A DNA stretch of 12,224 nucleotides. Origin: Ignavibacteriales bacterium. GTDB taxonomy: Bacteria > Bacteroidota > Ignavibacteria > Ignavibacteriales > Melioribacteraceae. The notes under the pieces were generated by a model. It saw only the letters and a list, made by a program, of their open reading frames with translations. It made no database searches and had not been told where the DNA came from. Position numbers and translations under genes: made by a program. The stretch spans positions 1 through 12,224 of the forward strand of contig QYQI01000044.1 of assembly GCA_007280825.1 (NCBI GenBank), given 5' to 3'. Of the stretch, positions 6,569-12,224 are shown piece after piece. The first letter of the stretch is position 1. Each line of letters starts with the position of its first letter.

Positions 6569-8044
6569 TTGGAAGAAAAAACTAACATTATCCAGCGTGC
6601 CGGACTCTTTCTCGGAATAATTTCTGCTGTATGCATTATCGCATTTGTTAATTTTGGTACCGAGTACTACAATGCAAAATTAGTTGCTGCAACCGCTTCA
6701 CTGATGTCTATTTGGTGGATTACAGAAGCAGTTCCACTCGCTGTTACATCACTCATTCCTTTAGTATTATTTCCGTTAACAGGTGCAATTTCTGGAAAAG
6801 CAACTTCCGAAGCATATATGAATTCCACAATTTTTCTTTTCATGGGAGGATTTATAATTGCAATTGCAATGGAGAGATGGAATCTGCATAAACGGATTGC
6901 TCTTAATGTTATCAACATCTTTGGAAAAAATCCATCTCAAATAGTTTTGGGATTTATGCTTGCAACGGGATTTATTTCAATGTGGATTTCCAACACAGCA
7001 GCTGCATTGATGATGCTTCCAATTGGACTTGCTGTACTTGTAAAATTAGAAAATGAATTTGGAAAAGAGAGGACAAAAAAGTTCGGAATAGCTCTAATGC
7101 TATCCATTGCATATGCTGCTTCAATCGGCGGAATGGGAACTCTAGTTGGAACTCCGCCAAATTTAGTTTTTGTGAGAGTATTTAAAATTGCTTTCCCGGA
7201 TAAACCTATAATTCTTTTTGCAGATTGGATGAAGTTTGCTGTTCCAATCACTGTAATCATGCTCATCTTAACGTGGATTATATTGGTTAAAATTGTTTTC
7301 CGATCAGAAAAAAAATTAGTTATTAGTCGTGATGTAATTAAATCTGAAAAAGAAAAACTTGGCAAGACAAGTTTCGAAGAAAAAATTGTTCTTCTTGTTT
7401 TTTTAGCAACATCTCTCTTATGGATTTTCAGGTCCGAACTCGATCTTGGTTTTGTAAAAATTCCCGGGTGGTCTTTAATATTTCCCAAAGCAGATTTTAT
7501 TGATGACGGAACGGTAGCCATTACAATGGCAGTTCTTCTATTCTTGATTCCGACAAAGAATAAATCAAACGGTACAGACTTTATTCTTGACTTCTCAACA
7601 ATTCCAAAAATTCCATGGGATATAATTCTTCTTTTCGGCGGGGGATTTGCTCTTGCAGAAGGATTTGTATCAAGCGGGCTCTCTAAATTTATCGGTCAGC
7701 AATTTGCATCATTCGGAGGAATGCCTCTAATACTTATAATTGCATTGACATGTTTTTCGGTTACCGCTCTTTCAGAATTAACATCCAACACAGCAACTGC
7801 GCAAATTGTTTTACCAATTCTTGCTTCACTTGCAGTTGAATTAAAAATTGAACCGATGCTATTAATGATTCCCGCAACACTCGCTGCATCATTTGGCTTT
7901 ATGCTTCCGGTTGGAACTCCGCCAAATGCAATTGTATTCAGCAGTCAGCGTTTGAAAGTGAGAGATATGGTAAAGACGGGAATAATAATTGATTTGCTGA
8001 GTGTGATTGTTATTACTCTCTTTGCATATTTATTCTTGATCTGA
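6569..8044 (+). CDS. Divalent anion:sodium symporter (DASS/SLC13 family), probable dicarboxylate transporter
   Basis: About 491 residues of inner-membrane protein with some 11 hydrophobic segments in two inverted halves. Family hallmarks occur in pairs: SNT at about 141-143 and 406-408, which line the sodium and substrate sites, each followed by a GTPPN motif (about 194-198 and 449-453). The block ASFGFMLPVGTPPNAIV fits the SLC13 signature. Family members import succinate, malate, fumarate or sometimes sulfate with sodium, and the exact substrate cannot be read from sequence. The start is uncertain: GTG at 6566 and TTG at 6569 are adjacent in frame. GAGAGG ending at 6563 lies five bases before TTG but only two before GTG, so TTG is preferred. 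An upstream in-frame TAG at 6551 excludes longer forms. It lies between bshB1 and the DUF302 gene on the same strand. Confidence 0.92.
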   Translation: MEEKTNIIQRAGLFLGIISAVCIIAFVNFGTEYYNAKLVAATASLMSIWWITEAVPLAVTSLIPLVLFPLTGAISGKATSEAYMNSTIFLFMGGFIIAIAMERWNLHKRIALNVINIFGKNPSQIVLGFMLATGFISMWISNTAAALMMLPIGLAVLVKLENEFGKERTKKFGIALMLSIAYAASIGGMGTLVGTPPNLVFVRVFKIAFPDKPIILFADWMKFAVPITVIMLILTWIILVKIVFRSEKKLVISRDVIKSEKEKLGKTSFEEKIVLLVFLATSLLWIFRSELDLGFVKIPGWSLIFPKADFIDDGTVAITMAVLLFLIPTKNKSNGTDFILDFSTIPKIPWDIILLFGGGFALAEGFVSSGLSKFIGQQFASFGGMPLILIIALTCFSVTALSELTSNTATAQIVLPILASLAVELKIEPMLLMIPATLAASFGFMLPVGTPPNAIVFSSQRLKVRDMVKTGIIIDLLSVIVITLFAYLFLI

Positions 8045-8091
8045 ATCTTTTTTTGAAGGACTTCATCTTATTAAATAAAAGCGGAAGAAAA

Positions 8092-8478
8092 ATGTCATAT
8101 CACAATTCAAAGATCGTAGCGTATTCGTTTGATAAAGCAGTTACAAAAGTAACTGACGAGCTGAAGAAAGAAGGATTTGGTATTCTAACGGAAATTGATG
8201 TAAAAGAAACCCTAAAGAAAAAATTAGATGTTGATTTCCGTAAGTACAAAATCCTTGGCGCTTGCAATCCGTCGTTTGCTTACAAAGCTCTACAAGCAGA
8301 AGAAACACTTGGAGTTTTACTTCCTTGCAATGTTGTAGTTCAGGAAAAAGAGAATGGAAAAGTTCAGGTTAGTTTTGTTAATCCAATGGAATCTATGCAA
8401 GCGGTAAAAAATCCGGCTCTTGAAGAAATTGCTGCTGAGGTTTCATCTAAATTGCAGAAAGTGTTGGAAAGTCTTTGA
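8092..8478 (+). CDS. DUF302 family protein
   Basis: 128 residues, cytoplasmic, with no signal peptide or membrane segment. The sequence carries the DUF302 pattern: an N-terminal strand and helix (SFDKAVTKVTDELKKEGFGILTEIDV), then GACNPSFAYKALQAE (56-70) and LGVLLPCNVVVQE (73-85), with cysteines C58 and C79 in the two conserved blocks. The molecular role of DUF302 is not established; it is a small alpha/beta domain found across bacteria and archaea. ATG 8092 is chosen because GGAAG lies just upstream. The frame extends to a TTG at 8053, but those 13 residues look unlike the family. It follows the transporter by 47 bp and ends one base before a perfect hairpin. Confidence 0.88.
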   Translation: MSYHNSKIVAYSFDKAVTKVTDELKKEGFGILTEIDVKETLKKKLDVDFRKYKILGACNPSFAYKALQAEETLGVLLPCNVVVQEKENGKVQVSFVNPMESMQAVKNPALEEIAAEVSSKLQKVLESL

Positions 8479-8502
8479 GTGCCTAAGAAAGAACTTAGGC
8501 AC
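8479..8502. terminator. Perfect 9-bp hairpin between converging genes, probable terminator
   Basis: GTGCCTAAG (8479-8487) and CTTAGGCAC (8494-8502) are exact complements around a six-base A/G loop. The hairpin begins immediately after the DUF302 TGA. A T-rich stretch (TTATTTTT, about 8516-8523) comes only 14 bases later, and there is none on the minus side, so this is not a textbook intrinsic terminator. Its position between two gene ends still makes transcription termination or 3'-end protection the best reading. Confidence 0.6.
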
Positions 8503-8521
8503 CAAAGAATATTAATTATTT

Positions 8522-8719
8522 TTACTTCTCTTTAGAACCAAACATTTTATTTATAGCGATTTGGCTTGGACAGATTCCGGTTACTGCCGCAAAGACCATT
8601 CCGATAACAGGTAAGTATAAAAACCAATGGGCATTAGAAAAACCTGTTAGATAAATCCCAACAAAAATAATTACTGCAAAAACCAAGAACCAAACACGCA
8701 TAGCAGTTGGTGCTTTCAT
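8522..8719 (-). CDS. Small YgaP-like (DUF2892-type) two-helix membrane protein
   Basis: 65 residues from ATG 8719. Two hydrophobic helices (about 8-26 and 32-48) are followed by TGICPSQIAINKMFG, which resembles the TGxCP motif at the end of the membrane domain of E. coli YgaP and the DUF2892 family. The rhodanese domain of full YgaP is absent, so this would be the stand-alone membrane module. The cysteine C50 at the membrane edge is the only one. A strong AAAGGAG (8727-8733) lies seven bases before ATG 8719 and only one before the in-frame ATG 8725, favouring the later start. It is the last gene of the minus block, 70 bp after the amidohydrolase, so it may have its own promoter. The function of this module is unknown. 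Confidence 0.75.
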   Translation of the reverse strand: MKAPTAMRVWFLVFAVIIFVGIYLTGFSNAHWFLYLPVIGMVFAAVTGICPSQIAINKMFGSKEK

Positions 8720-8726
8720 GTACATA

Positions 8727-8733
8727 CTCCTTT
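8727..8733 (-). promoter_or_regulatory. Strong ribosome binding site for the YgaP-like gene
   Basis: On the minus strand this reads AAAGGAG. Two in-frame ATGs follow, at 8725 (one base away) and 8719 (seven bases away), and the spacing points to 8719. It is one of the clearest Shine-Dalgarno sites in the window. Confidence 0.75.
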
Positions 8734-8789
8734 AGTTTGTGAATGCTAATAGAACTTAACTTTTTGAAAATTAGTCCGCAATAAAAAAA

Positions 8790-10094
8790 TTATCGAGTAA
8801 TTGGAATTTTATTTACAAAAACCTTCCCTTCTTTCATAACAAATTTAACATTTCTAAGAGCGGCTGGATTATCAATCGGATTTCCATCTACCGCGATCAG
8901 ATCTGCTATTTTATTTACTTCAATAACTCCTGTTTGATCAACTATCCCGAGTAATTCAGCCGCTAAAGAAGTTGCGGATATTAAAGCACGCTCAGGATTC
9001 ATTCCATACTTAACCATTAATTCGATTTCTTGAGCGTTGGTTCCGGGCAGTTCAAAAGTATCTGTTCCGAAACAAATCTTAACGGGAGTCTTCAATGCAC
9101 GCTTAAAAGTTTTGATATGTTCTTCACAAGTATTCTTAAGTTTAATTTTATCTTCATCAGATATTCCGCCGAAAATTTTTCCATCTCTCCACATCTCATA
9201 AACAAGAAGAGTTGGAACATAATAAATATTTTTTTTAGCCATTAGCTGAAAAGTTTCTTCGCTAAGATATAATCCATGCTCGATTGAATTTACACCGGCT
9301 TCTATTGCTATCTTTGCCGCTTTATCGGAATAAGTATGTGCGGCAACTTTTAATCCCGCGCTATGAGATTCATCAACCAGTGCTTTTAATTCATCTAAAG
9401 TATAATTCATCGCACCTGTTAACAAATCTTTTCTTAATTGTTTTTTTTCGTAAGATTCCATATAAACTTTTATTAGATCGGCACCTTCTTTAACGAGTAA
9501 TCTAACTTTCTCACGTATTTTTTCCGGACCATCGGCGACATATGAAATATTTGGAAGTGTGATGTAAGGAGAATATCCCACAAGATTATAAGAACCTGTA
9601 CTGCTTACCGGTTGAATACAGGTGAGAATTCTCGGACCCGGAACAATTCCATTGTTAATCGCATCTCTTAATGCTATATCTGCAAAACCGGCACCTTCAT
9701 TACCAACATCTCTGATAGTTGTAATTCCGGATTCAAGAGTAATCTTAGCATTTGAAGCTCCGTAAAGAGCACGGTACTCCGGCGTTTCTTTGATTATCTG
9801 ATTATCATAGTTCCCGCTGTGTAAAACAATATGAGTATGTGTATCAATTAATCCCGGCAATACAGTTGAATTACTTAAATCAATTACTTTAGCACCCGGT
9901 TCTAATTCTTGGTTTTGATTTACGGAAATAATTTTTTGTCCTCTAATTCCGATAATTACGTTGCTCAATAATTGATTAGACTTTCCGTCAAATAATTTTC
10001 CCGCTTTGATGTAAGTAATTTCATTTTCTGATTGAGCATTAATTATAAGACAAAATAGAAATGAAATTGAGAATGAAATGAAAATTTTTTTCAT
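8790..10094 (-). CDS. Secreted metal-dependent amidohydrolase (imidazolonepropionase/Xaa-Pro dipeptidase-like)
   Basis: 434 residues from ATG 10094. A signal peptide (MKKIFISFSISFLFCLIINAQ, cut likely after NAQ, residue 21) points to export. The mature part is an amidohydrolase-superfamily TIM barrel: DTHTH (84-88; H86, H88), probable carboxylated lysine K209 in LIKVYMES, H253 in AAHTYS, H273 in EHGLY and D345 in GTDTF, a full binuclear metal set. The N-terminal small beta domain (about 26-80, ending VLPGLID) and C-terminal return (about 385-430, IADLIAVDGNP) are typical. Relatives cleave dipeptides or cyclic amides, and some are annotated as imidazolonepropionase-like; the substrate is not readable here. 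A GTG at 10103 is also in frame, but GGTGA overlapping it reads well as a ribosome site for ATG 10094. It starts 35 bases after ettA on the same strand, so they probably share a transcript. Confidence 0.92.
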   Translation of the reverse strand: MKKIFISFSISFLFCLIINAQSENEITYIKAGKLFDGKSNQLLSNVIIGIRGQKIISVNQNQELEPGAKVIDLSNSTVLPGLIDTHTHIVLHSGNYDNQIIKETPEYRALYGASNAKITLESGITTIRDVGNEGAGFADIALRDAINNGIVPGPRILTCIQPVSSTGSYNLVGYSPYITLPNISYVADGPEKIREKVRLLVKEGADLIKVYMESYEKKQLRKDLLTGAMNYTLDELKALVDESHSAGLKVAAHTYSDKAAKIAIEAGVNSIEHGLYLSEETFQLMAKKNIYYVPTLLVYEMWRDGKIFGGISDEDKIKLKNTCEEHIKTFKRALKTPVKICFGTDTFELPGTNAQEIELMVKYGMNPERALISATSLAAELLGIVDQTGVIEVNKIADLIAVDGNPIDNPAALRNVKFVMKEGKVFVNKIPITR

Positions 10095-10129
10095 CTTGAT
10101 CACCGATTTATGATTTGTAGAACTCGAAA

Positions 10130-11812
10130 TTATCTTGTTAGTTTTTTATACTTTACTCTATGAGGAACATCTGCTTCCTTACCAAGGCGTTCTCTTCGGT
10201 TCTCTTGATAATCCGAAAAGTTTCCTTCGAACCAAACAACTTTACTATCACCTTCGAAAGATAAAATGTGAGTACAGATTCTATCTAAGAACCATCTATC
10301 ATGACTTATCACCACAGCACATCCGGCAAAATTGAGCAAACCTTCTTCAAGAGCACGCATTGTGTTTACATCAAGATCGTTGGTAGGTTCGTCAAGAAGT
10401 AAAACATTTGCAGTTTGTTTTAATGCAATCGCAAGATGAACTCTATTTCTTTCACCGCCGGAAAGCATTCCGACTTTTTTCTGTTGATCGCCACCTGTAA
10501 AATTAAATTGTCCTACATAAGCACGTGAGTTTTGTTCTCTGCTTCCAAGCTGGATTATATCATCACCCCCGCTTATCATTTGCCAAACTGATTTTTCCGG
10601 ATCGAGTATGTCTCTGCTTTGATCTACATAAGCAAGTTTAACAGTATCACCGATCTTGAACGAACCGCTATCCGGTTTTTCCTGTTCGACGATCATTCTG
10701 AACAAAGTTGTTTTACCTGCTCCGTTCGGACCGATAATACCGACAATTCCGCCGGGAGGAAGTTTGAAATTTAAATTCTCGAACAACACTCTATCGCCGT
10801 AACCTTTCGAAACATTTTCTGCTTCGATAACAACATTACCGAGGCGCGGTCCGGGCGGAATGTAAATTTCTAAATCTTTCTGCCGCTTCTCGCTTTCTTC
10901 TTTCAGCATCTCTTCGTAAGATGAAATTCTCGCTTTCGATTTTGCCTGCCGTGCACGCGGCGACATTTTAATCCATTCAAATTCCCGCGCTAAAGTTTTT
11001 TGACGTTCCGTTTCTTTCTTTTCTTCTTGAAACAAGCGCTGCTGTTTCTGCTCAAGCCATGATGAATAATTTCCTTTCCACGGAATTCCTTCGCCCTTAT
11101 CAAGTTCAAGAATCCATCCGGCAACATTATCTAAAAAATATCTGTCGTGTGTAACTGCAATCACTGTTCCGGCATAACGGTTCAGTTCTGCCTCCAACCA
11201 CAAAACAGTTTCAGCATCAAGATGGTTTGTCGGTTCATCGAGAAGGAGAATGTCCGGTCTTTTCAAAAGCAAACGGCATAGTGCAACTCTTCTTCGTTCA
11301 CCGCCAGATAAAATTTTTACAATCGTATCGGGCGGGGGACAGTTGAGCACATCCATTGCAAGATCAAGTTTGGAATCGAGATCCCAGGCCTCAAGGTGAT
11401 CGAGTTTTTCTTGAACTTTGCCTTGACGTTCGAGAAGATCGTTCATCTCGTCGTCGCTCATCGGCTCTGCAAACTTTGCATTGATCTCATCGTATTCACG
11501 AAGAACATCTACAATTTCCTGTACGCCTTCTTGAACGATTTCTTTTACGGTTTTTGTATCATCAAGTTTTGGTTCTTGTTCGAGCAGACCTATTGTGAAT
11601 CCTGGTGATAGGGCAATTTCTCCGTTGAAATCTTTATCAACTCCGCCGAGGATTTTTAGAAGTGTACTTTTACCGGAACCGTTGAGTCCGAGCACACCGA
11701 TCTTAGCTCCGTAGAAATATGAAAGGTAGATATTTTTTATGATCGCTTTCGTATCGTAATACTTGCTTACACCGATCATCGAGTAGATTATTTTATTTGG
11801 TTCGATTGCCAC
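10130..11812 (-). CDS. ettA: Energy-dependent translational throttle protein EttA (ABC-F ATPase)
   Basis: 560 residues, close to the 555 of E. coli EttA. This soluble ABC-F protein binds the ribosomal E site and, depending on ATP/ADP ratio, gates the first elongation steps. There are two ATPase domains. First: Walker A GLNGSGKST (42-50), signature LSGGE (168-172), Walker B DILLLDEPT with E193. Second: GPNGAGKTT (361-369), LSGGE (450-454), VLLLDEPT with E475. The arm insertion in domain 1 (about 95-145) and the charged inter-domain linker (about 245-320, with WIKMSPRARQAKSKAR) fit EttA rather than Uup or antibiotic-resistance ABC-F proteins. The C-terminus ends soon after domain 2, as in EttA. 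No membrane segments are present. The start is GTG at 11812, supported by CCGGAG five bases upstream. It heads toward the amidohydrolase and follows a small membrane-protein gene by 60 bp. Confidence 0.96.
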   Translation of the reverse strand: MAIEPNKIIYSMIGVSKYYDTKAIIKNIYLSYFYGAKIGVLGLNGSGKSTLLKILGGVDKDFNGEIALSPGFTIGLLEQEPKLDDTKTVKEIVQEGVQEIVDVLREYDEINAKFAEPMSDDEMNDLLERQGKVQEKLDHLEAWDLDSKLDLAMDVLNCPPPDTIVKILSGGERRRVALCRLLLKRPDILLLDEPTNHLDAETVLWLEAELNRYAGTVIAVTHDRYFLDNVAGWILELDKGEGIPWKGNYSSWLEQKQQRLFQEEKKETERQKTLAREFEWIKMSPRARQAKSKARISSYEEMLKEESEKRQKDLEIYIPPGPRLGNVVIEAENVSKGYGDRVLFENLNFKLPPGGIVGIIGPNGAGKTTLFRMIVEQEKPDSGSFKIGDTVKLAYVDQSRDILDPEKSVWQMISGGDDIIQLGSREQNSRAYVGQFNFTGGDQQKKVGMLSGGERNRVHLAIALKQTANVLLLDEPTNDLDVNTMRALEEGLLNFAGCAVVISHDRWFLDRICTHILSFEGDSKVVWFEGNFSDYQENRRERLGKEADVPHRVKYKKLTR

Positions 11813-11817
11813 GCTAA

Positions 11818-11823
11818 CTCCGG
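11818..11823 (-). promoter_or_regulatory. Ribosome binding site supporting the GTG start of ettA
   Basis: The minus strand reads CCGGAG, then TTAGC, then GTG. Five-base spacing supports GTG 11812. The next in-frame ATG (codon 12) would remove the beta strand that aligns with the start of E. coli EttA. Confidence 0.7.
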
Positions 11824-11872
11824 ATTTCTAACTTGGTTAATTCGGTAGGCAAAATAGAAAATTTCTACGTAA

Positions 11873-12061
11873 TTATTTTTTACGGAATCCGTTTGAAAAT
11901 ATTCCCAGTCCAACCAGTGCAACAGCAAAAATAATTCCGCTTGTGATTGATGTTATTGTTTTTGTAAGAAGGAGAATTGCAAGAAAAATACAAATAATAA
12001 GAAATGTTAGTCCGGCATTTTTGCCGGTCATTGAATGAATTATTCTAGTTGAGTCTGTTAT
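11873..12061 (-). CDS. Small two-helix membrane protein, possible AUA start (52 or 62 residues)
   Basis: An open minus-strand frame ends with TAA at 11873-11875. From ATG 12031 it encodes 52 residues: a short polar head (MTGKNAG), hydrophobic helix 1 (about 8-22, FLIICIFLAILLL), a short Thr/Ser-rich turn, helix 2 (about 32-46, GIIFAVALVGLGIF) and a basic end (FRKK). That pattern looks like a real small inner-membrane protein. The start is odd: a strong AGGAG at 12068-12072 lies six bases before ATA 12061 but 36 before ATG 12031, and no ATG, GTG or TTG lies between. Starting at ATA would add ten polar residues (62 in all). The in-frame stop TAG overlaps the AGGAG. It is the first gene of the ettA block. 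I recognise no family. Confidence 0.6.
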   Translation of the reverse strand: MTDSTRIIHSMTGKNAGLTFLIICIFLAILLLTKTITSITSGIIFAVALVGLGIFSNGFRKK

Positions 12062-12067
12062 TTTAAG

Positions 12068-12072
12068 CTCCT
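12068..12072 (-). promoter_or_regulatory. Strong ribosome binding site with no canonical start codon at normal spacing
   Basis: The minus strand reads AGGAG followed by CTTAAA and then ATA. The only in-frame canonical start is ATG 12031, 36 bases away, and that ATG has no ribosome site of its own. The site therefore either drives an AUA start or belongs to something not recognised. Confidence 0.55.
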
Positions 12073-12122
12073 AAAAGTCTTTACTGAGAATTATTTAATT
12101 ACATTTTATTTTTGAATGAAGG

Positions 12123-12143
12123 TTATTGAGAAATTCACAATAA
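12123..12143. repeat. Inverted repeat TTATTG-N9-CAATAA, possible operator
   Basis: Perfect 6-bp arms (12123-12128 and 12138-12143) with nine bases between form a 21-bp dyad upstream of the minus-strand small membrane gene and ettA. The size suits a dimeric regulator, but AT-rich sequence makes such dyads common by chance. The rest of 12073-12224 shows no gene I can support. Confidence 0.35.
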
Positions 12144-12224
12144 AGTGGGTAACTCTCTATAGTTTTTTGAATATTCTTTTTGCTTGTATCTTTTTTTATA
12201 ATGTTTAAAAGAGAAGTTTTATAA

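Noticed and set aside
6937..7521. Minus-strand open frame of 194 codons inside the transporter.
   Set aside because: It lies entirely within a gene with clear family motifs on the plus strand, has no recognisable domain and is the mirror of a hydrophobic coding sequence.
8053..8091. Longer DUF302 protein starting at TTG 8053.
   Set aside because: ATG 8092 has GGAAG just upstream, and the extra residues do not resemble the domain.
12107..12114. TATTTTTG matches the Bacteroidetes -7 box TAnnTTTG.
   Set aside because: There is no TTTG about 20 bp upstream, and no supported plus-strand gene follows. Short AT-rich matches are expected by chance.
12116..12208. Plus-strand 30-codon frame starting ATGAAGGTT, basic then hydrophobic, like a small membrane peptide.
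   Set aside because: It has no ribosome binding site and is in an AT-rich stretch where such frames arise by chance. It also overlaps the candidate dyad.

Overview
The window is AT-rich bacterial chromosome filled almost wall to wall with housekeeping and small accessory genes. It has no sign of a mobile element, CRISPR array, rRNA or tRNA. Gene content (bshB1 of bacillithiol synthesis, a DUF1460 secreted hydrolase-like protein, a secreted amidohydrolase, family-4 UDG) and the AT-rich composition suggest the Bacteroidetes/Chlorobi/Ignavibacteria superphylum. Clear Shine-Dalgarno sequences (AGGAG, GGAG, AGAGGA) sit before many genes. Bacteroidetes proper largely do without these, so an Ignavibacteria-like organism is my best guess. 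This is inference, not proof.

Layout: (1) 1-3279, plus strand: the tail of an unidentified gene, a terminator, then a tight operon of family-4 uracil-DNA glycosylase, replicative helicase dnaB and a secreted DUF1460 protein whose start overlaps the dnaB stop. (2) 3319-5639, minus strand: gatB (amidotransferase subunit B) followed by nfo (endonuclease IV). (3) 5763-8478, plus strand: bshB1, a sodium:dicarboxylate-type (DASS/SLC13) transporter and a DUF302 protein, closed by a perfect hairpin. (4) 8522-12061, minus strand: a small two-helix membrane protein, ettA (ABC-F translation factor), a secreted metal-dependent amidohydrolase and a 65-residue YgaP-like membrane protein. Blocks 1/2 and 3/4 converge, with short gaps. 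Blocks 2/3 diverge from a 123-bp spacer that must hold promoters for both sides.

How the genes fit together: UDG removes uracil from DNA and endonuclease IV cuts the resulting abasic site, so two consecutive base-excision-repair steps are encoded within 4 kb, though in different operons. GatB needs GatA and GatC, which are not here. BshB1 acts on GlcNAc-malate, and the adjacent transporter family carries dicarboxylates such as malate, a possible but unproven link.

I found no convincing new multi-gene system. The observations most worth checking are a small membrane-protein gene with a strong ribosome binding site placed exactly for an AUA start, the bshB1-transporter pairing, the dnaB-DUF1460 coupling, and a degenerate 7-bp tandem repeat between converging genes.
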